From Komarekiella delphini-convector SJRDD-AB1 (GTDB lineage: Bacteria > Cyanobacteriota > Cyanobacteriia > Cyanobacteriales > Nostocaceae): a DNA stretch of 64,000 nt. The stretch covers positions 124,001 through 188,000 of the forward strand of contig NZ_VJXY01000009.1 in assembly GCF_014831675.1 (NCBI RefSeq). Reading direction: 5' to 3'. Shown here in pieces: positions 1 through 9,133 of the stretch. Each line of letters starts with the position of its first letter. Positions within the stretch are counted from its first letter, which is position 1. The notes below the pieces were generated by a model that worked only from the letters and a program-made list of their open reading frames with translations, was not told the DNA's origin and did no database searches. The translations under genes and the position numbers were made by a program.

Positions 1-53
1 TGATTCATAAGCCGACCTCAGCAGGTGGATTTAAATTAATTCGTAATTCGTAA

Positions 54-115
54 TGACGCTCCTGCGGACGCTCGTTCCTCGCTATCGCTTCGCTAACGCT
101 AACGCTGCGCTAACG
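54..115 (+). repeat. Dispersed 62-bp GC-rich repeat, copy A
   Basis: A GC-rich block built from overlapping GCTAACGCT/CGCTATCGC words. It is identical over 62 bp to the reverse complement of 10562-10623 and differs by one base over 61 bp from 8802-8862. It sits in a gene-free stretch (1-243) downstream of the response regulator and is flanked by TAATTCG/TTACGAA-type heptamers. No coding potential is seen. It is best read as a member of a dispersed cyanobacterial intergenic repeat family. Confidence 0.85.
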
Positions 116-243
116 TAAGTCGTAAGTTGTAATGGGCTACGCCCCGTTGCGTTAACGTAATTAAGAAAGTTTTTTGTAGATTTGCCCTGCTACAGTATGA
201 TAATCATTGATGTAATCGCAAGAAAAGAAACATGAGAAAGTTC

Positions 244-912
244 TCATCTTCGCAGGCGATAACCCATTCCTCTAACTGTTTCAATCACGTTGCTGCCTAG
301 TTTTTTGCGGAGATAACCGACATAGACATCGACAATATTAGAACCTGGATTATAGTCGTAGCCCCAAACGTAATCTAGTAATTGCTCCCGACTGATAACT
401 TGTCCTGGATGACGGCAAAACATTTCTGCCATTGTAAATTCACGAGCAGGTAATTCTACAAGGCGATCGCCTACTTTTACCTGTCGAGTTCGCAGATCAA
501 GCTCTACTTTACCTGCTTTGAGAACAAACTCTTGGGCATCTCTGATAGGTTTAGCACTTCGTAAACGCACCCTTACCCGCGCTAGAAGTTCTTCAAATCG
601 GAAGGGTTTGGTGACATAATCATCTGCTCCTCCTTCTAATCCAGCAATTTTGTCGTGGATGTCACTCCGAGCAGAAAGGATAATCACAGGTAAATCTTCT
701 CCCTGTCCGCGCAGTTCCTCCAATACCTGAAATCCATCTTTTCCAGGTAATCCCAGATCCAAAATTAGTAAGTCAAAGGTTCCACTCTGTGCTACATCCA
801 GCACATGCAGCCCATCGGCAACAACTGCGGTTGTAAACCCTTGCGATCGCAATCCTTTCTCAAGAAATGAGGCAGTCCTGGGTTCATCTTCAGCGATGAG
901 AATGTTGGGCAT
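244..912 (-). CDS. OmpR/PhoB-family response regulator
   Basis: DNA-binding response regulator of 222 residues: a receiver domain (about 1-115) followed by an OmpR-type winged helix (about 130-220). The acidic pocket (AEDE near residue 8), the phospho-acceptor Asp at about 52 (LILDLGLPGKDG) and the conserved Lys in VTKPF are all present. The C-terminus has the usual REQLLDYVWG and VDVYVGYLRKKL helices. I chose the ATG at 912 over the in-frame GTG at 918 because the protein then begins MPNILIAEDE, as in the family. The start lies inside the end of the upstream histidine kinase gene (23-bp overlap), so the two are probably translationally coupled and form one two-component system. The signal and targets are not visible from sequence. 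Confidence 0.93.
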   Translation of the reverse strand: MPNILIAEDEPRTASFLEKGLRSQGFTTAVVADGLHVLDVAQSGTFDLLILDLGLPGKDGFQVLEELRGQGEDLPVIILSARSDIHDKIAGLEGGADDYVTKPFRFEELLARVRVRLRSAKPIRDAQEFVLKAGKVELDLRTRQVKVGDRLVELPAREFTMAEMFCRHPGQVISREQLLDYVWGYDYNPGSNIVDVYVGYLRKKLGSNVIETVRGMGYRLRR

Positions 913-2497
913 GAGCACTTATTTCCTGTGGGGGATCAAGTGGTAAAACGATGGTAAACATCGAACCAGCTCCTAATTGGCTCCGAAGCAATACTTGCCC
1001 ACCGTGAGCTTCTGCGATCGCTCGCACAATGGATAAACCTAGTCCAGCACCCTCGGAACGACGGCGACTGTTGGTAGTCCGGGCAAAGCGTTCAAAAATA
1101 CGTTTTTGATCGACAAGGGGAATTCCTTCGCCTGTATCGCGTACCCAGAATCGTACTTTTCCTTTAGCGATCGTAGAACCTATAGAAATAGTATCACTCT
1201 CTTCAGTATGCTGAGTTGCATTCTGTGCTAGGTTCATCACAGCCTCAGTAATTCTTTGGCGATCGACTATAATCTGACCCTTTGCCACTGAGTCTAGTTG
1301 CCAGTCTCGCTCTGCCAGTGCTTGGGCTTTAGCAAATAACTCTTGGGTTAACTCTGCCACATTCACCGTCGCCAATTGCAAAAAATCCCAGCGTTCTGCT
1401 TTTGCCAGCAAAATCATGTCATCGACCAAACGGCTCATCCGGTCTAGTTCTCCGATGACCAGTGTCAAGGTTTCCTCTTGCTCTTGGGGGTCATCTCCCA
1501 TCAATTCTAGATGTCCGCGAATGATGGTAATGGGAGTCCGCAGCTCGTGTCCAGCGTCGTTGACAAATTCCCGCTGAGTAGCAAAGGCTGCCTCTAGTCT
1601 GTCCATCATTTCGTTGAATGTCGTTGCTAGTTCTCCCAGTTCTCCCTGACCTCGCGCAGGCAAGCGCTGAGTCAAATCTGTTTCACTGATGGCATGAGCA
1701 GTAGTGGTAATTGTTCGTAAGGGAGCCAGCACCCGCCCCGCAGCTAACCACGCCAGAACTGACGACACCACAAACACTAAGCTGGAAACCTCAATAATTA
1801 CGGAGACTGATTCCAGTGCCTCTGCACGCTCACCGGCTGCACTATGGGCAATGACAAAGACCCCCTGTGTTTCTCCATTAATTTGAATCGGTTCCACCAT
1901 GTAAAGAACTTTACTAACATCAGGGTCAGAGAATTCTTTTTCTCCCTGCTCTGGTTGGGTTTGTTTGGCCCATCGTTGCATGAGTGATGATTCCTTCGCC
2001 AGTGGTTTGGGGCGTGCTCTGGGACTAGATTTGTAAAACTCACCATCAATAAATGTGATAAAGTAGGATTCATCCTCTGGCAGACGATACAACAGATAAG
2101 CTCTCAAAAGCAGCATTAAATCTTCTTTGGAGGCTGGAGGAGCGATTTGTTTTTTTCCAGAGAGCAACCACTTCAACTGCTCTGGACTAATCACTAAGTC
2201 TTCTGGATCATCCTCTGTAAGTGCATCGTCTGGAGCAAACGTTTCACCCTTAATCAACGCCTTGAAAGCTGCCATGTCTTCTACCATGTCTTGGCGAACG
2301 CGTTCATCAATGCGCTGGTATAGTTGGTAGCGAAATGCAGGAATGGCGATGAGAAACGTGATCACCAAAATCAGCAAATACCAGAATAAAATTCGGGTGC
2401 GTGCTTCTCCAAATATTTGCTGCCAACTTACAAACAGCTTAGGTATTTTAATGTTAAATGTGCGATCGCCGCGTCGATATTTTGTTGCACTGCTCAT
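890..2497 (-). CDS. HAMP-domain sensor histidine kinase
   Basis: Membrane sensor kinase of 535 residues. A first membrane segment (about 36-55) is followed by an extracytoplasmic region of about 175 residues, a second membrane segment (about 232-252), a HAMP domain (about 253-305), a HisKA domain with the phospho-acceptor His at about 317 (GHELRTPITIIRG), and an HATPase domain with N box (NLAQNATQH), G1 (DTGEGIP) and G2 (GAGLGLSIVRAIAEAHGG). It is transcribed before the overlapping OmpR regulator, which is its likely partner. This is the classical orthodox architecture, like EnvZ or the manganese/nickel-type cyanobacterial sensors. The sensor region has no domain I can name, so the stimulus is unknown. 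Confidence 0.93.
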   Translation of the reverse strand: MSSATKYRRGDRTFNIKIPKLFVSWQQIFGEARTRILFWYLLILVITFLIAIPAFRYQLYQRIDERVRQDMVEDMAAFKALIKGETFAPDDALTEDDPEDLVISPEQLKWLLSGKKQIAPPASKEDLMLLLRAYLLYRLPEDESYFITFIDGEFYKSSPRARPKPLAKESSLMQRWAKQTQPEQGEKEFSDPDVSKVLYMVEPIQINGETQGVFVIAHSAAGERAEALESVSVIIEVSSLVFVVSSVLAWLAAGRVLAPLRTITTTAHAISETDLTQRLPARGQGELGELATTFNEMMDRLEAAFATQREFVNDAGHELRTPITIIRGHLELMGDDPQEQEETLTLVIGELDRMSRLVDDMILLAKAERWDFLQLATVNVAELTQELFAKAQALAERDWQLDSVAKGQIIVDRQRITEAVMNLAQNATQHTEESDTISIGSTIAKGKVRFWVRDTGEGIPLVDQKRIFERFARTTNSRRRSEGAGLGLSIVRAIAEAHGGQVLLRSQLGAGSMFTIVLPLDPPQEISAHAQHSHR

Positions 2498-2518
2498 TTT
2501 TATTACCTTGGCAAGCAG

Positions 2519-2587
2519 GAGACAGGAAATGGGAGTCAGGAGATGGGAGCCAGGAGATGGGAGATGGGAGATGGGAGTCAGGAGTCA
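2519..2587. repeat. Short tandem repeats, GGGAGAT/GGGAGTC heptamer type
   Basis: Seven-base words of the type GGAGATG and GGGAGTC are reiterated with small variations just upstream of the histidine kinase, within its probable leader. This is the heptamer short-tandem-repeat pattern common in heterocystous cyanobacteria. No gene is supported here. Confidence 0.75.
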
Positions 2588-2664
2588 TTAGTCATTAATT
2601 ATTCTCTCCCCCTGCTTCCCCGGCTTCCCCTGCTCCTGTGCTCTCCCACTCCCCCACTCCTCTT

Positions 2665-3555
2665 CTAACTCGTCGTTTGCCGTTTAAAAATCACCATCTC
2701 AGTTCCGACAACTGGGTTACGAGCAATCAGCCTATTTTGAGAGTCGAGAATTTCTAAATGGGTAAAATCTAGTTCTTGAGAACGCTGTAATATCTCGGTG
2801 GCTAGTTTGTTCTGTTGAGATTCTTCGAGAGTATACCAATCGTTGCTAATTTTGAGAGTTAGATTGCTGGTGCGGAAATTGGCTTGAATTGACTTTATCA
2901 GACCAGAGGCAAAGCGATCGCTAATTTCTGCTACTTGATTTTCGATGGCTGCAATCAAGGTTTGTTCTGGTGTCAATTCTAAGATTGGTGTCGGCGTTGG
3001 CGAGGGAATTGGTTCTGGTTCTGGTTCCGGTAGTGACGGTGGAGTTTCTGGTTCTGGTGAAGGTGTAATTTCTTCTGGTGGCTGTGATGGCTGTGGTTCC
3101 GGTGCTGCTGACTCCGGTGGAGTAGTTATTGTAGATGTGGGTACAGGAACTTCTTCAACTGGGGGAACTGTTGCTACTTCAACAGGTTTACTACTAAAGA
3201 CAGTTGCAGTTGTCCAAACTATCACTACAGCAATAACAGCAACTATGGCTGTCAAACCTGTATCTGATAACTTTGTTGACAAATTTGATGGCAAAAATAA
3301 GCGGATTGTCCTTAACAGTCCACCCCACCTCAATTGCAACTGCTGGAAAAAACTAGGCTTTTCTTCAGTACCAGCTGGTGGCGCTGTTTCCAGTTTCTCT
3401 ACTGTCGCTTCCAAAACCCCAATTGTCCCTCGGAGAATCTGGATAATTTTAGACTTCCAAATTGGTTGAGTTCTCTGGTAGGGTTCTTGAGGAGACTGAT
3501 TCGCTTCGGTTTCAGGAGACGAAGGCGGTTGTGAATTCTGATTGTCTTGTGACAT
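2665..3555 (-). CDS. Proline-rich single-pass membrane protein of unknown function
   Basis: 296 residues. The N-terminus is polar (Gln/Ser/Pro-rich). One hydrophobic segment lies at about 101-119 (TAIVAVIAVVIVWTTATVF). A proline/glutamate-rich linker follows (about 122-193, many PEPEP and PTPTP words), and then a globular C-terminal domain (about 197-290) predicted mixed alpha/beta. The layout suggests a membrane-anchored protein whose C-terminal domain is held away from the membrane by a stiff linker. I do not recognise the C-terminal domain. It has no obvious operon partner and diverges from the metallophosphatase gene. The high GC of the Pro-rich linker creates long spurious reading frames on the other strand. 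Confidence 0.8.
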   Translation of the reverse strand: MSQDNQNSQPPSSPETEANQSPQEPYQRTQPIWKSKIIQILRGTIGVLEATVEKLETAPPAGTEEKPSFFQQLQLRWGGLLRTIRLFLPSNLSTKLSDTGLTAIVAVIAVVIVWTTATVFSSKPVEVATVPPVEEVPVPTSTITTPPESAAPEPQPSQPPEEITPSPEPETPPSLPEPEPEPIPSPTPTPILELTPEQTLIAAIENQVAEISDRFASGLIKSIQANFRTSNLTLKISNDWYTLEESQQNKLATEILQRSQELDFTHLEILDSQNRLIARNPVVGTEMVIFKRQTTS

Positions 3556-3687
3556 GGTTTCACCAAAAGCAGCGAATCAAAAACAAATAATGCAAATTAT
3601 TATAGGTATTGTCTCTACAGCCTTAATGTATCACTTCGTTGCACATTGCTTCGGCTAAACTGACTATTTATTGAATTTGGTGAATTT

Positions 3688-4605
3688 ATGAACATGAAAC
3701 GCCGTCAATTTTTATTTTTAGGTAGCCTCAGCGCCATTGGGACCGGATTTTTAGGCTGGATGTTGGCTCATCAAAACAGTCAAAGTGCCGATATTACTGA
3801 TTTAACAGAAATAGCTGCTAACCCACCCAAAAAAGACTTGCTATTGCGTTTCGTGTCTGTGGCAGATACGGGGACTGGGGCTAAAGGACAGTATGCTGTG
3901 GCTAGAGCAATGAATTTTTATCACAAGCGAAATCCCTATGATTTAGTAGTTTTAGCTGGAGACAATATTTATAACAACGGTGAAATTGAGAAAATCGGCG
4001 CAGTTTTTGAGCGTCCCTATCAAGCTTTGCTCAAGCAAGGTGTGAAATTTCAAGCTTGTTTAGGTAATCACGATATTCGGACTGCTAATGGTGATCCGCA
4101 AGTTCGCTATTCTGGCTTTAATATGAATGGACGACGTTACTACACATTTAAACGTGATCGCTTGCAATTTTTTGCTTTAGATACTAACAGTAATGCTGAT
4201 TGGCAAAATCAATTACCTTGGTTAGAGCAAGAATTAAGTCTGAGTAAAGCAACTTGGAAAGTAGTGTTTGGTCATCATCCGGTTTATTCATCGGGTCACT
4301 ACGGGGTCAACCAAACTTTTGTTAAAGATTTTACTCCACTGTTTCAAAAATACGGTGTCCAACTTTACATCAATGGTCATGACCACAATTATGAGCGCAC
4401 TCGTGTTATTGATGGGACAACTTATCTAGTTTGCGGTGCAGGTGCGGGTAGTCGTCCTGTAGGACGTTCAGAATGGACTGAATATTCTACTGAAAACTTG
4501 AGTTTTGCTGCGTATGAAGTGTACCCAGATAGAATAGAAATAAACGGTATTGGCACTAATAATCGGATTTTTGATCGAGCTATTATTCAATTGAAATCAG
4601 CATGA
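3688..4605 (+). CDS. Secreted metallophosphoesterase (purple-acid-phosphatase-like)
   Basis: 305 residues, calcineurin-like metallophosphoesterase fold. The N-terminus carries a twin-arginine-type signal (KRRQFLFLG followed by a hydrophobic stretch to about residue 27), implying export to the periplasm. All metal-binding motifs are visible in order: Asp60 in VADTGTG, GDN at 91-93, GNHD at 126-129, GHHPVYSSGH at about 195, and NGHDHNYERT at about 229. The pattern matches small tartrate-resistant-type acid phosphatases that hydrolyse phosphomonoesters. Its stop codon overlaps the start of the next gene (ATGA, 4 bp), so the two are probably cotranscribed. Its physiological substrate is not deducible. 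Confidence 0.88.
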   Translation: MNMKRRQFLFLGSLSAIGTGFLGWMLAHQNSQSADITDLTEIAANPPKKDLLLRFVSVADTGTGAKGQYAVARAMNFYHKRNPYDLVVLAGDNIYNNGEIEKIGAVFERPYQALLKQGVKFQACLGNHDIRTANGDPQVRYSGFNMNGRRYYTFKRDRLQFFALDTNSNADWQNQLPWLEQELSLSKATWKVVFGHHPVYSSGHYGVNQTFVKDFTPLFQKYGVQLYINGHDHNYERTRVIDGTTYLVCGAGAGSRPVGRSEWTEYSTENLSFAAYEVYPDRIEINGIGTNNRIFDRAIIQLKSA

Positions 4606-5135
4606 ATCGGCAAGAGCTTCCACTCGCGATCGCCAATATTGTAGAATTGCATCAAGCACCAGATGCCCTATTTTCTGCGCTGTTGCCAGCTGTGGGTGAG
4701 TTTTTGCAGTGCGATCGCTGTTTTCTCTACCTACATAATCCCCAAACAAACCTCGGTAGAGTTGCCTTTTGTTGGGTTCGCGCTCCAGATATACCCACCG
4801 TCTACAATAAAAATTGGGAAGCGCAACCACCATCTTTACCAAAGGAAGATCCGATGTTTGCCGCTGCGCTGCGTGCTGAACCTTCCATTTTTGTAGAAGA
4901 CGTTGAAATTGCCGATTCTCAAGTTTTAAATCGGCAATTTGAACAAGAAAATTTTGGGCATCGCGCTCTTATTCATGCTCATATCCGCCAAGATAATCAA
5001 CTCTGGGGTATTTTACAACCCTGCGTTTTTGGTCATCCGAGAATTTGGACTGAATATGAGCAAGAGGTAGTTAATAATCTTATTCAAAAAATTACACCTT
5101 TTGCAGTTTCTTATGTCAAGTCTGCTTTTGATTAG
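4602..5135 (+). CDS. GAF-domain protein
   Basis: 177 residues making up a single GAF domain: N-terminal helix, the block ALLPAVGEFLQCDRCFLYL, and the C-terminal segment HIRQDNQLWGILQPCVFG. This layout matches the stand-alone GAF proteins common in cyanobacteria and the GAF modules of phytochrome-like kinases. The stretch does not show the usual conserved Cys-His chromophore motif of cyanobacteriochromes, so bilin binding is not supported. It overlaps the phosphatase gene by 4 bp (ATGA) and is probably translated from the same mRNA. The ligand is unknown. Confidence 0.82.
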   Translation: MNRQELPLAIANIVELHQAPDALFSALLPAVGEFLQCDRCFLYLHNPQTNLGRVAFCWVRAPDIPTVYNKNWEAQPPSLPKEDPMFAAALRAEPSIFVEDVEIADSQVLNRQFEQENFGHRALIHAHIRQDNQLWGILQPCVFGHPRIWTEYEQEVVNNLIQKITPFAVSYVKSAFD

Positions 5136-5164
5136 CTCTTACAACTTGGCACAATAAATCAAAA

Positions 5165-5345
5165 ACGTAGACGCGGAGCGGCTTCTTGAAGGTTAACGCC
5201 CTCCGGGTGACGCTCCTTCTCCCAGGGGGAGACGTCGCTCTAAGCGTAGCCATGCCGCAGGCTTTACGCTACGCTAACACCAGTCGCCTCCGGCGAGTTT
5301 CCCGCCGGAGAGCGCTGGTTCACCAAGTACGCCAAGTACGCCAAT
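5165..5345. repeat. GC-rich intergenic repeat with a long hairpin
   Basis: This gene-free, GC-rich stretch resembles the other dispersed repeats of the window. It contains an imperfect hairpin: ACCAG (5279-5283) and CTCCGGCG (5288-5295) pair with CGCCGGAG (5303-5310) and CTGGT (5315-5319). It ends with the direct duplication CCAAGTACGCCAAGTACGCC. No reading frame is supported. Confidence 0.7.
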
Positions 5346-5382
5346 AAATAAGAAGAGATGAAAAGAGTTTGGCGCAACGGTA

Positions 5383-5910
5383 TTACTCCTCAATACCTAA
5401 AGCCGCTTTGGCATCTGCTACTGTCACCATCAACGTCATCGGGGCGACGGGGGAAGCCGTAAAACCGCACTTTTCATAGAACTGCTTGGCTTCTTCGGAA
5501 ATGGCATGAACCAGGATGGCACGGATGCCGACAATCTTTGCGGCTTGTAGCGTGCGAAGAACTGCATCCCGTATTAGAGCATAGCCGATTCCTTTGCCCT
5601 GCCATTGCTGATCAACAGCAAGCCGCCCAATCACCATCACCGGAATCGGATCAGGCATATTGCGGCGAACTCTACCCGATGCAATGCTGCTCAAAATACT
5701 GCCGGTTGCCAGACAATAATATGCAATGACTTTTTCTCCAACCAGCACCACATAAGTTCGGGAAGCATCCCCACCTTCGTTTTTCAGCGCGCGCTTTTTC
5801 AACCAGTCATCCAATTCAAGGCTGCCAGAATAAAAATCCTCTAGCTGATGACCTGCGCTGATAGGTTGGGGAGCCTGCATGGGCTGATTGTGTTCGCCTG
5901 ATGCCGTCAC
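5383..5910 (-). CDS. GNAT acetyltransferase toxin (TacT/AtaT-like)
   Basis: 175 residues, Gcn5-type acetyltransferase. Family toxins of this type acetylate the amino group of charged tRNAs and stop translation. Visible features are the N-terminal LDDWLKKRALKNE helix, the SRTYVV strand, the RLAVD strand, the acetyl-CoA pyrophosphate loop QGKGIG, and FYEKCGF, whose Tyr is the catalytic residue in TacT. The partner DUF1778 gene lies immediately upstream. I place the start at GTG 5910, which overlaps the antitoxin stop as GTGA; an ATG at 5880 is also possible and would fit the core family better. Type II toxin-antitoxin function is inferred from the pair. Confidence 0.88.
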   Translation of the reverse strand: MTASGEHNQPMQAPQPISAGHQLEDFYSGSLELDDWLKKRALKNEGGDASRTYVVLVGEKVIAYYCLATGSILSSIASGRVRRNMPDPIPVMVIGRLAVDQQWQGKGIGYALIRDAVLRTLQAAKIVGIRAILVHAISEEAKQFYEKCGFTASPVAPMTLMVTVADAKAALGIEE

Positions 5911-6200
5911 TCCCAAGGTGCTTTGGTGGTTAGCACTTTGCGAAGGTTTTCATTGCTGGAAGGTGGTGTATCAAGAAGTTCCATAAACTGATGAAATTTA
6001 TCTTCTTCCAGCACAAACAGCCGACGATCCAGCAATACTGCTTCGGCTTCCCGGCACGCTGTTTCCAGCATGAAATCTGAACGGTTCTTGCCCAAAGCCT
6101 CGGCAGCATGGTCAATCAAATCCCGCTGCGTCTGATGCGCCCGAATGTTGATGGTTATATTACGGTTGCGATTAGCTGATTCGGAGAATTGCGGTTGCAT
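5907..6200 (-). CDS. DUF1778 ribbon-helix-helix antitoxin
   Basis: 97 residues, TacA-like antitoxin. The N-terminal ribbon-helix-helix is visible (NITINIRAHQTQRDLIDHAA, then EALGKNRSDFMLETACREAE). The C-terminal tail (about 60-97, LFVLEEDKFHQFMELLDTPP) has the motif that wraps the acetyltransferase toxin in this family. It is the first gene of the pair and is translationally coupled to the toxin by a GTGA overlap. A 17-bp perfect palindrome at 6233-6249 lies 33 bp before its ATG and is a plausible autoregulatory operator. Confidence 0.9.
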   Translation of the reverse strand: MQPQFSESANRNRNITINIRAHQTQRDLIDHAAEALGKNRSDFMLETACREAEAVLLDRRLFVLEEDKFHQFMELLDTPPSSNENLRKVLTTKAPWE

Positions 6201-6232
6201 TGATCATGTCCTTCACTGCCCTTACTATAGAC

Positions 6233-6249
6233 TATACAAGTTTTGTATA
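6233..6249. promoter_or_regulatory. Candidate operator palindrome of the toxin-antitoxin pair
   Basis: TATACAA-GTT-TTGTATA is a perfect inverted repeat with 7-bp arms, 33 bp upstream of the antitoxin ATG. Ribbon-helix-helix antitoxins typically bind such short palindromes and repress their own operon. The site also overlaps TATA-like sequences that could form a -10 element. Binding is inferred. Confidence 0.6.
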
Positions 6250-6444
6250 TACAACGTCAACACAAAACCGAAGATAGACTTGCTCGCCTGATCCATCCAA
6301 TCCTTTTTTTTGCTAAGGGCTTTGCTCTTGCGCGCGCAAGGTTTCCCTAATGGCTCTGCTTGCCGTATCCCCGTCTTTCGCTTCGCTGTCAGATGGGAGA
6401 TACCGTTTTGTGCTATAATTACTAACTATTTTTGAAAATACTCA

Positions 6445-8769
6445 TTAATCAACTCTTTGCAATTGCGCTACTCTGGGGTCGATGATTTTTTGCCCCAAAC
6501 TGGCAAATTTAATCGCCACAGACATCTTATTACCAGTTCCGAAAACGTGAGTTATTTCACCAACACCAAAAGTTTTGTGTAATACTCGATCGCCTACTTG
6601 CCAATTTTGGGCTGTACTTTGCTTCCCATTAGGTGCAGATGCAGTTTTGGTATAAGTTTGACGGCTCATCTGTTGAGCAGTTAATAATTCTTCGGGCAAT
6701 TCGTCAAGAAATTGCGATCGCATTGCAGGTTCACGTGAACCATACAAGCGGCGTTCACGAGCGTGTGATAAATATAACCTTTCTTGAGCGCGAGTAATAC
6801 CTACATAACACAGGCGGCGTTCTTCTTCCAAAGATGCAGGATCACTCAGGGAACGGTAGCCGGGAAATAGTCCCTGTTCTAATCCCACCAAAAACACTAC
6901 GGGAAATTCCAGCCCTTTGGAAGCGTGCAAAGTCATTAGTGAAACGGCTGTTTGTCCTTCTTTCAAATTATCCAAATCGGAACTTAGGGCAGCGCTACTG
7001 AGAAAGTCTCTTAAGGAAACCTCTTCGTTTTCTTCTTGAAATTGCAGTGCTGCGTTGTAAAGTTCCTGGACGTTTTGTACTCGATCTGTGGCTTCATCTG
7101 TGCCTTGATTCATCAAGTCTTGGACGTAACCAGAGTCTTCTAATATTCCTTGCAAAACCTCAGTTACGGGAACCGTGGCGACTTGTCCTTGCCAACGGCT
7201 AATCATCTCGGCAAAGCTATTCACAGCTTTAGTTGCTCGTCCAGCTAATGTATTAACTGATGTTTCATCGCTAAGTATTTCCCACAAGGTTGTTCCTAAT
7301 TGCTGGGCGGCGTTCACCAAAGCGTCAATCGTGGTTTTGCCAATTCCTCGCCGGGGAGTATTGATAACTCGCAATAAACTAACTGTATCAGCTGGGTTAG
7401 CGATCGCTCTTAAATAAGCGATGACATCTTTAATTTCTTTGCGATCGTAAAACTTCATTCCTCCCACAACTGTGTAAGGAATTTGATATTTTACTAATAA
7501 TTCTTCAAACGGGCGAGATTGGGCGTTTGTTCGATAAAGTATGGCAAAACTACCCCAGTTTAATTCTGGGTTTTGGTGTTCTAAAGTGCGAATTTGACGA
7601 ATTACAAAGTCGGCTTCTTCTAGTTCATTATCGGCTTTGTGGGAATAAATTTCCTCACCCGCCCCACGTGTAGGTTTGAGAACTTTATCAATTCGTTGGG
7701 TATTATTTTCAATTAGTTCGTTAGCCGCTTGTAAAATATTTTCACAAGAGCGATAGTTTTCCTCAAGTTTTACCATCGTGCGGGTATCATCATCTGGCAA
7801 ACCATCGCCAAAGTCGTTTTGGAATTCCAGCAAAATGGTGAAATCTGCCATTCTAAAACTATAAATAGACTGATCCGCATCACCTACAACAAAAACTGAG
7901 CGATTCTGCCATTCCCATTCGCTCTTTCTGTCTTCACCATTTGTCACCAACAAGCGGATCAAGTCGTACTGAGTGCGGTTAGTATCTTGATATTCATCTA
8001 CAAGGATATGGCCAAATTTGCGATGCCAGTAACCTAATACATGCTCGTTTTGTTGAAACAGTTTAGTTGGTGTGAGAATTAAATCATCAAAATCAAGTGC
8101 GTTATTTTCTGCTAACTTATCTTGATATAAGCTGTAAACTTCAGAAATTACTCGTCCGCGATAATTGGGTTGTTCTCGCTCAAATTCTTGGGGTGATAAA
8201 CCTTGGTTTTTAGCGTTACTAATTGCGTAGCGGACAGAACGAGCCTCGAACTTTTTATCGTCTAAATTTAGCTGTTTATTGACGATTTCTTTAACCAAGC
8301 TTATAACATCAGATTCATCAAAGATAGAAAAATTACGATTCCAGCGGCGTCCTTTTTCGTCTTCGTATTTGTCGATATCAAAGCGGAGAATCCGAGAAAA
8401 TAGACTGTGGAAAGTACCACACCACAAATCTTTGATAGTAGTTTTGTAAACTTGCGATCGCAGTTTAGTTTGTTCATATTCTGGCAACAAATCTAACCGC
8501 TGACCGTGTTCTTTCATTGCCAATTGTTCAGCAAACAGCCTTTGAATCCGCTCTTTCATTTCCCGTGCAGCTTTGTTGGTGAACGTCACCGCCAGGATAT
8601 TTTCTGGATTCACTCGGTGTTTAAGAATTAGGTTGGCAATGCGATAAGTTAGCGCTCGTGTTTTACCGGAACCTGCACCAGCAACAACTAGCAATGGGCC
8701 GCAGTAGTGTTCGACGGCTTGGCGTTGGCTAGGGTTAAGGTGACTGAGAAAGTCAATGGTTGTTGTCAT
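6445..8769 (-). CDS. pcrA: ATP-dependent DNA helicase PcrA/UvrD
   Basis: 774 residues, superfamily 1A helicase that translocates 3'-to-5' on single-stranded DNA in repair and replication restart. Visible motifs: Q motif LNPSQRQAVEH, Walker A GAGSGKT (about 31-37), TFTNKAAREMKERI (motif Ia), VDEYQDTN (Walker B), GDADQSIYSFRMAD (motif III), ENYRS (IV), TLHASKGLEFPVVFLVG (V) and YVGITRAQERL (VI). The C-terminal 55 residues form a Tudor-like module (WQVGDRVLHKTFGVGEI) typical of PcrA. The length is usual for the family. It stands alone, flanked by repeat DNA, and the ATG gives MTTTIDFLSHLNPSQ as expected. Confidence 0.95.
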   Translation of the reverse strand: MTTTIDFLSHLNPSQRQAVEHYCGPLLVVAGAGSGKTRALTYRIANLILKHRVNPENILAVTFTNKAAREMKERIQRLFAEQLAMKEHGQRLDLLPEYEQTKLRSQVYKTTIKDLWCGTFHSLFSRILRFDIDKYEDEKGRRWNRNFSIFDESDVISLVKEIVNKQLNLDDKKFEARSVRYAISNAKNQGLSPQEFEREQPNYRGRVISEVYSLYQDKLAENNALDFDDLILTPTKLFQQNEHVLGYWHRKFGHILVDEYQDTNRTQYDLIRLLVTNGEDRKSEWEWQNRSVFVVGDADQSIYSFRMADFTILLEFQNDFGDGLPDDDTRTMVKLEENYRSCENILQAANELIENNTQRIDKVLKPTRGAGEEIYSHKADNELEEADFVIRQIRTLEHQNPELNWGSFAILYRTNAQSRPFEELLVKYQIPYTVVGGMKFYDRKEIKDVIAYLRAIANPADTVSLLRVINTPRRGIGKTTIDALVNAAQQLGTTLWEILSDETSVNTLAGRATKAVNSFAEMISRWQGQVATVPVTEVLQGILEDSGYVQDLMNQGTDEATDRVQNVQELYNAALQFQEENEEVSLRDFLSSAALSSDLDNLKEGQTAVSLMTLHASKGLEFPVVFLVGLEQGLFPGYRSLSDPASLEEERRLCYVGITRAQERLYLSHARERRLYGSREPAMRSQFLDELPEELLTAQQMSRQTYTKTASAPNGKQSTAQNWQVGDRVLHKTFGVGEITHVFGTGNKMSVAIKFASLGQKIIDPRVAQLQRVD

Positions 8770-8801
8770 AGATGTGAAAAAGCGATGTCTGTCTTGAAAA
8801 G

Positions 8802-8862
8802 TGACGCTCCTGCGGACGCTCGTTCCTCGCTATCGCTTCGCTAACGCTAGCGCTGCGCTAAC
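8802..8862 (+). repeat. Dispersed GC-rich repeat, copy B
   Basis: Same sequence as 54-115 with a single base change (GCTAGCGCT in place of GCTAACGCT). It lies just upstream of pcrA and is followed to about 9003 by other GC-rich palindromic words (GGCGGAAGCCGC, GGGCTACGCC). That stretch looks like repeat debris and carries no gene. Confidence 0.85.
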
Positions 8863-9133
8863 AGAGACGCTCGCAGACTCGCACTCCGCAAGCTAACGGC
8901 GGAAGCCGCAGCTCCGACGCCAGTTGCTTTAAGCCGGGGAATCCGTCCAACGCACTGGCTCGACTTTGCGCTATGACTGACGGGCTACGCCTACGCCTGG
9001 CGTCACATCAATAGAGAGTTGCTATTGCCCAGGTTACAATATCCTAACGAAACTTGGTCAATAAAGATAATGTGGCAATATTGTGAACCAGAATGGTACT
9101 CTATCATGATTTATATAGAAGCAACAAAAAGCT

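Noticed and set aside
2945-3469. Gly/Ser-rich frame antisense to the proline-rich membrane protein
   Set aside because: It mirrors the Pro/Glu codons of the real gene; there is no homology or ribosome site.
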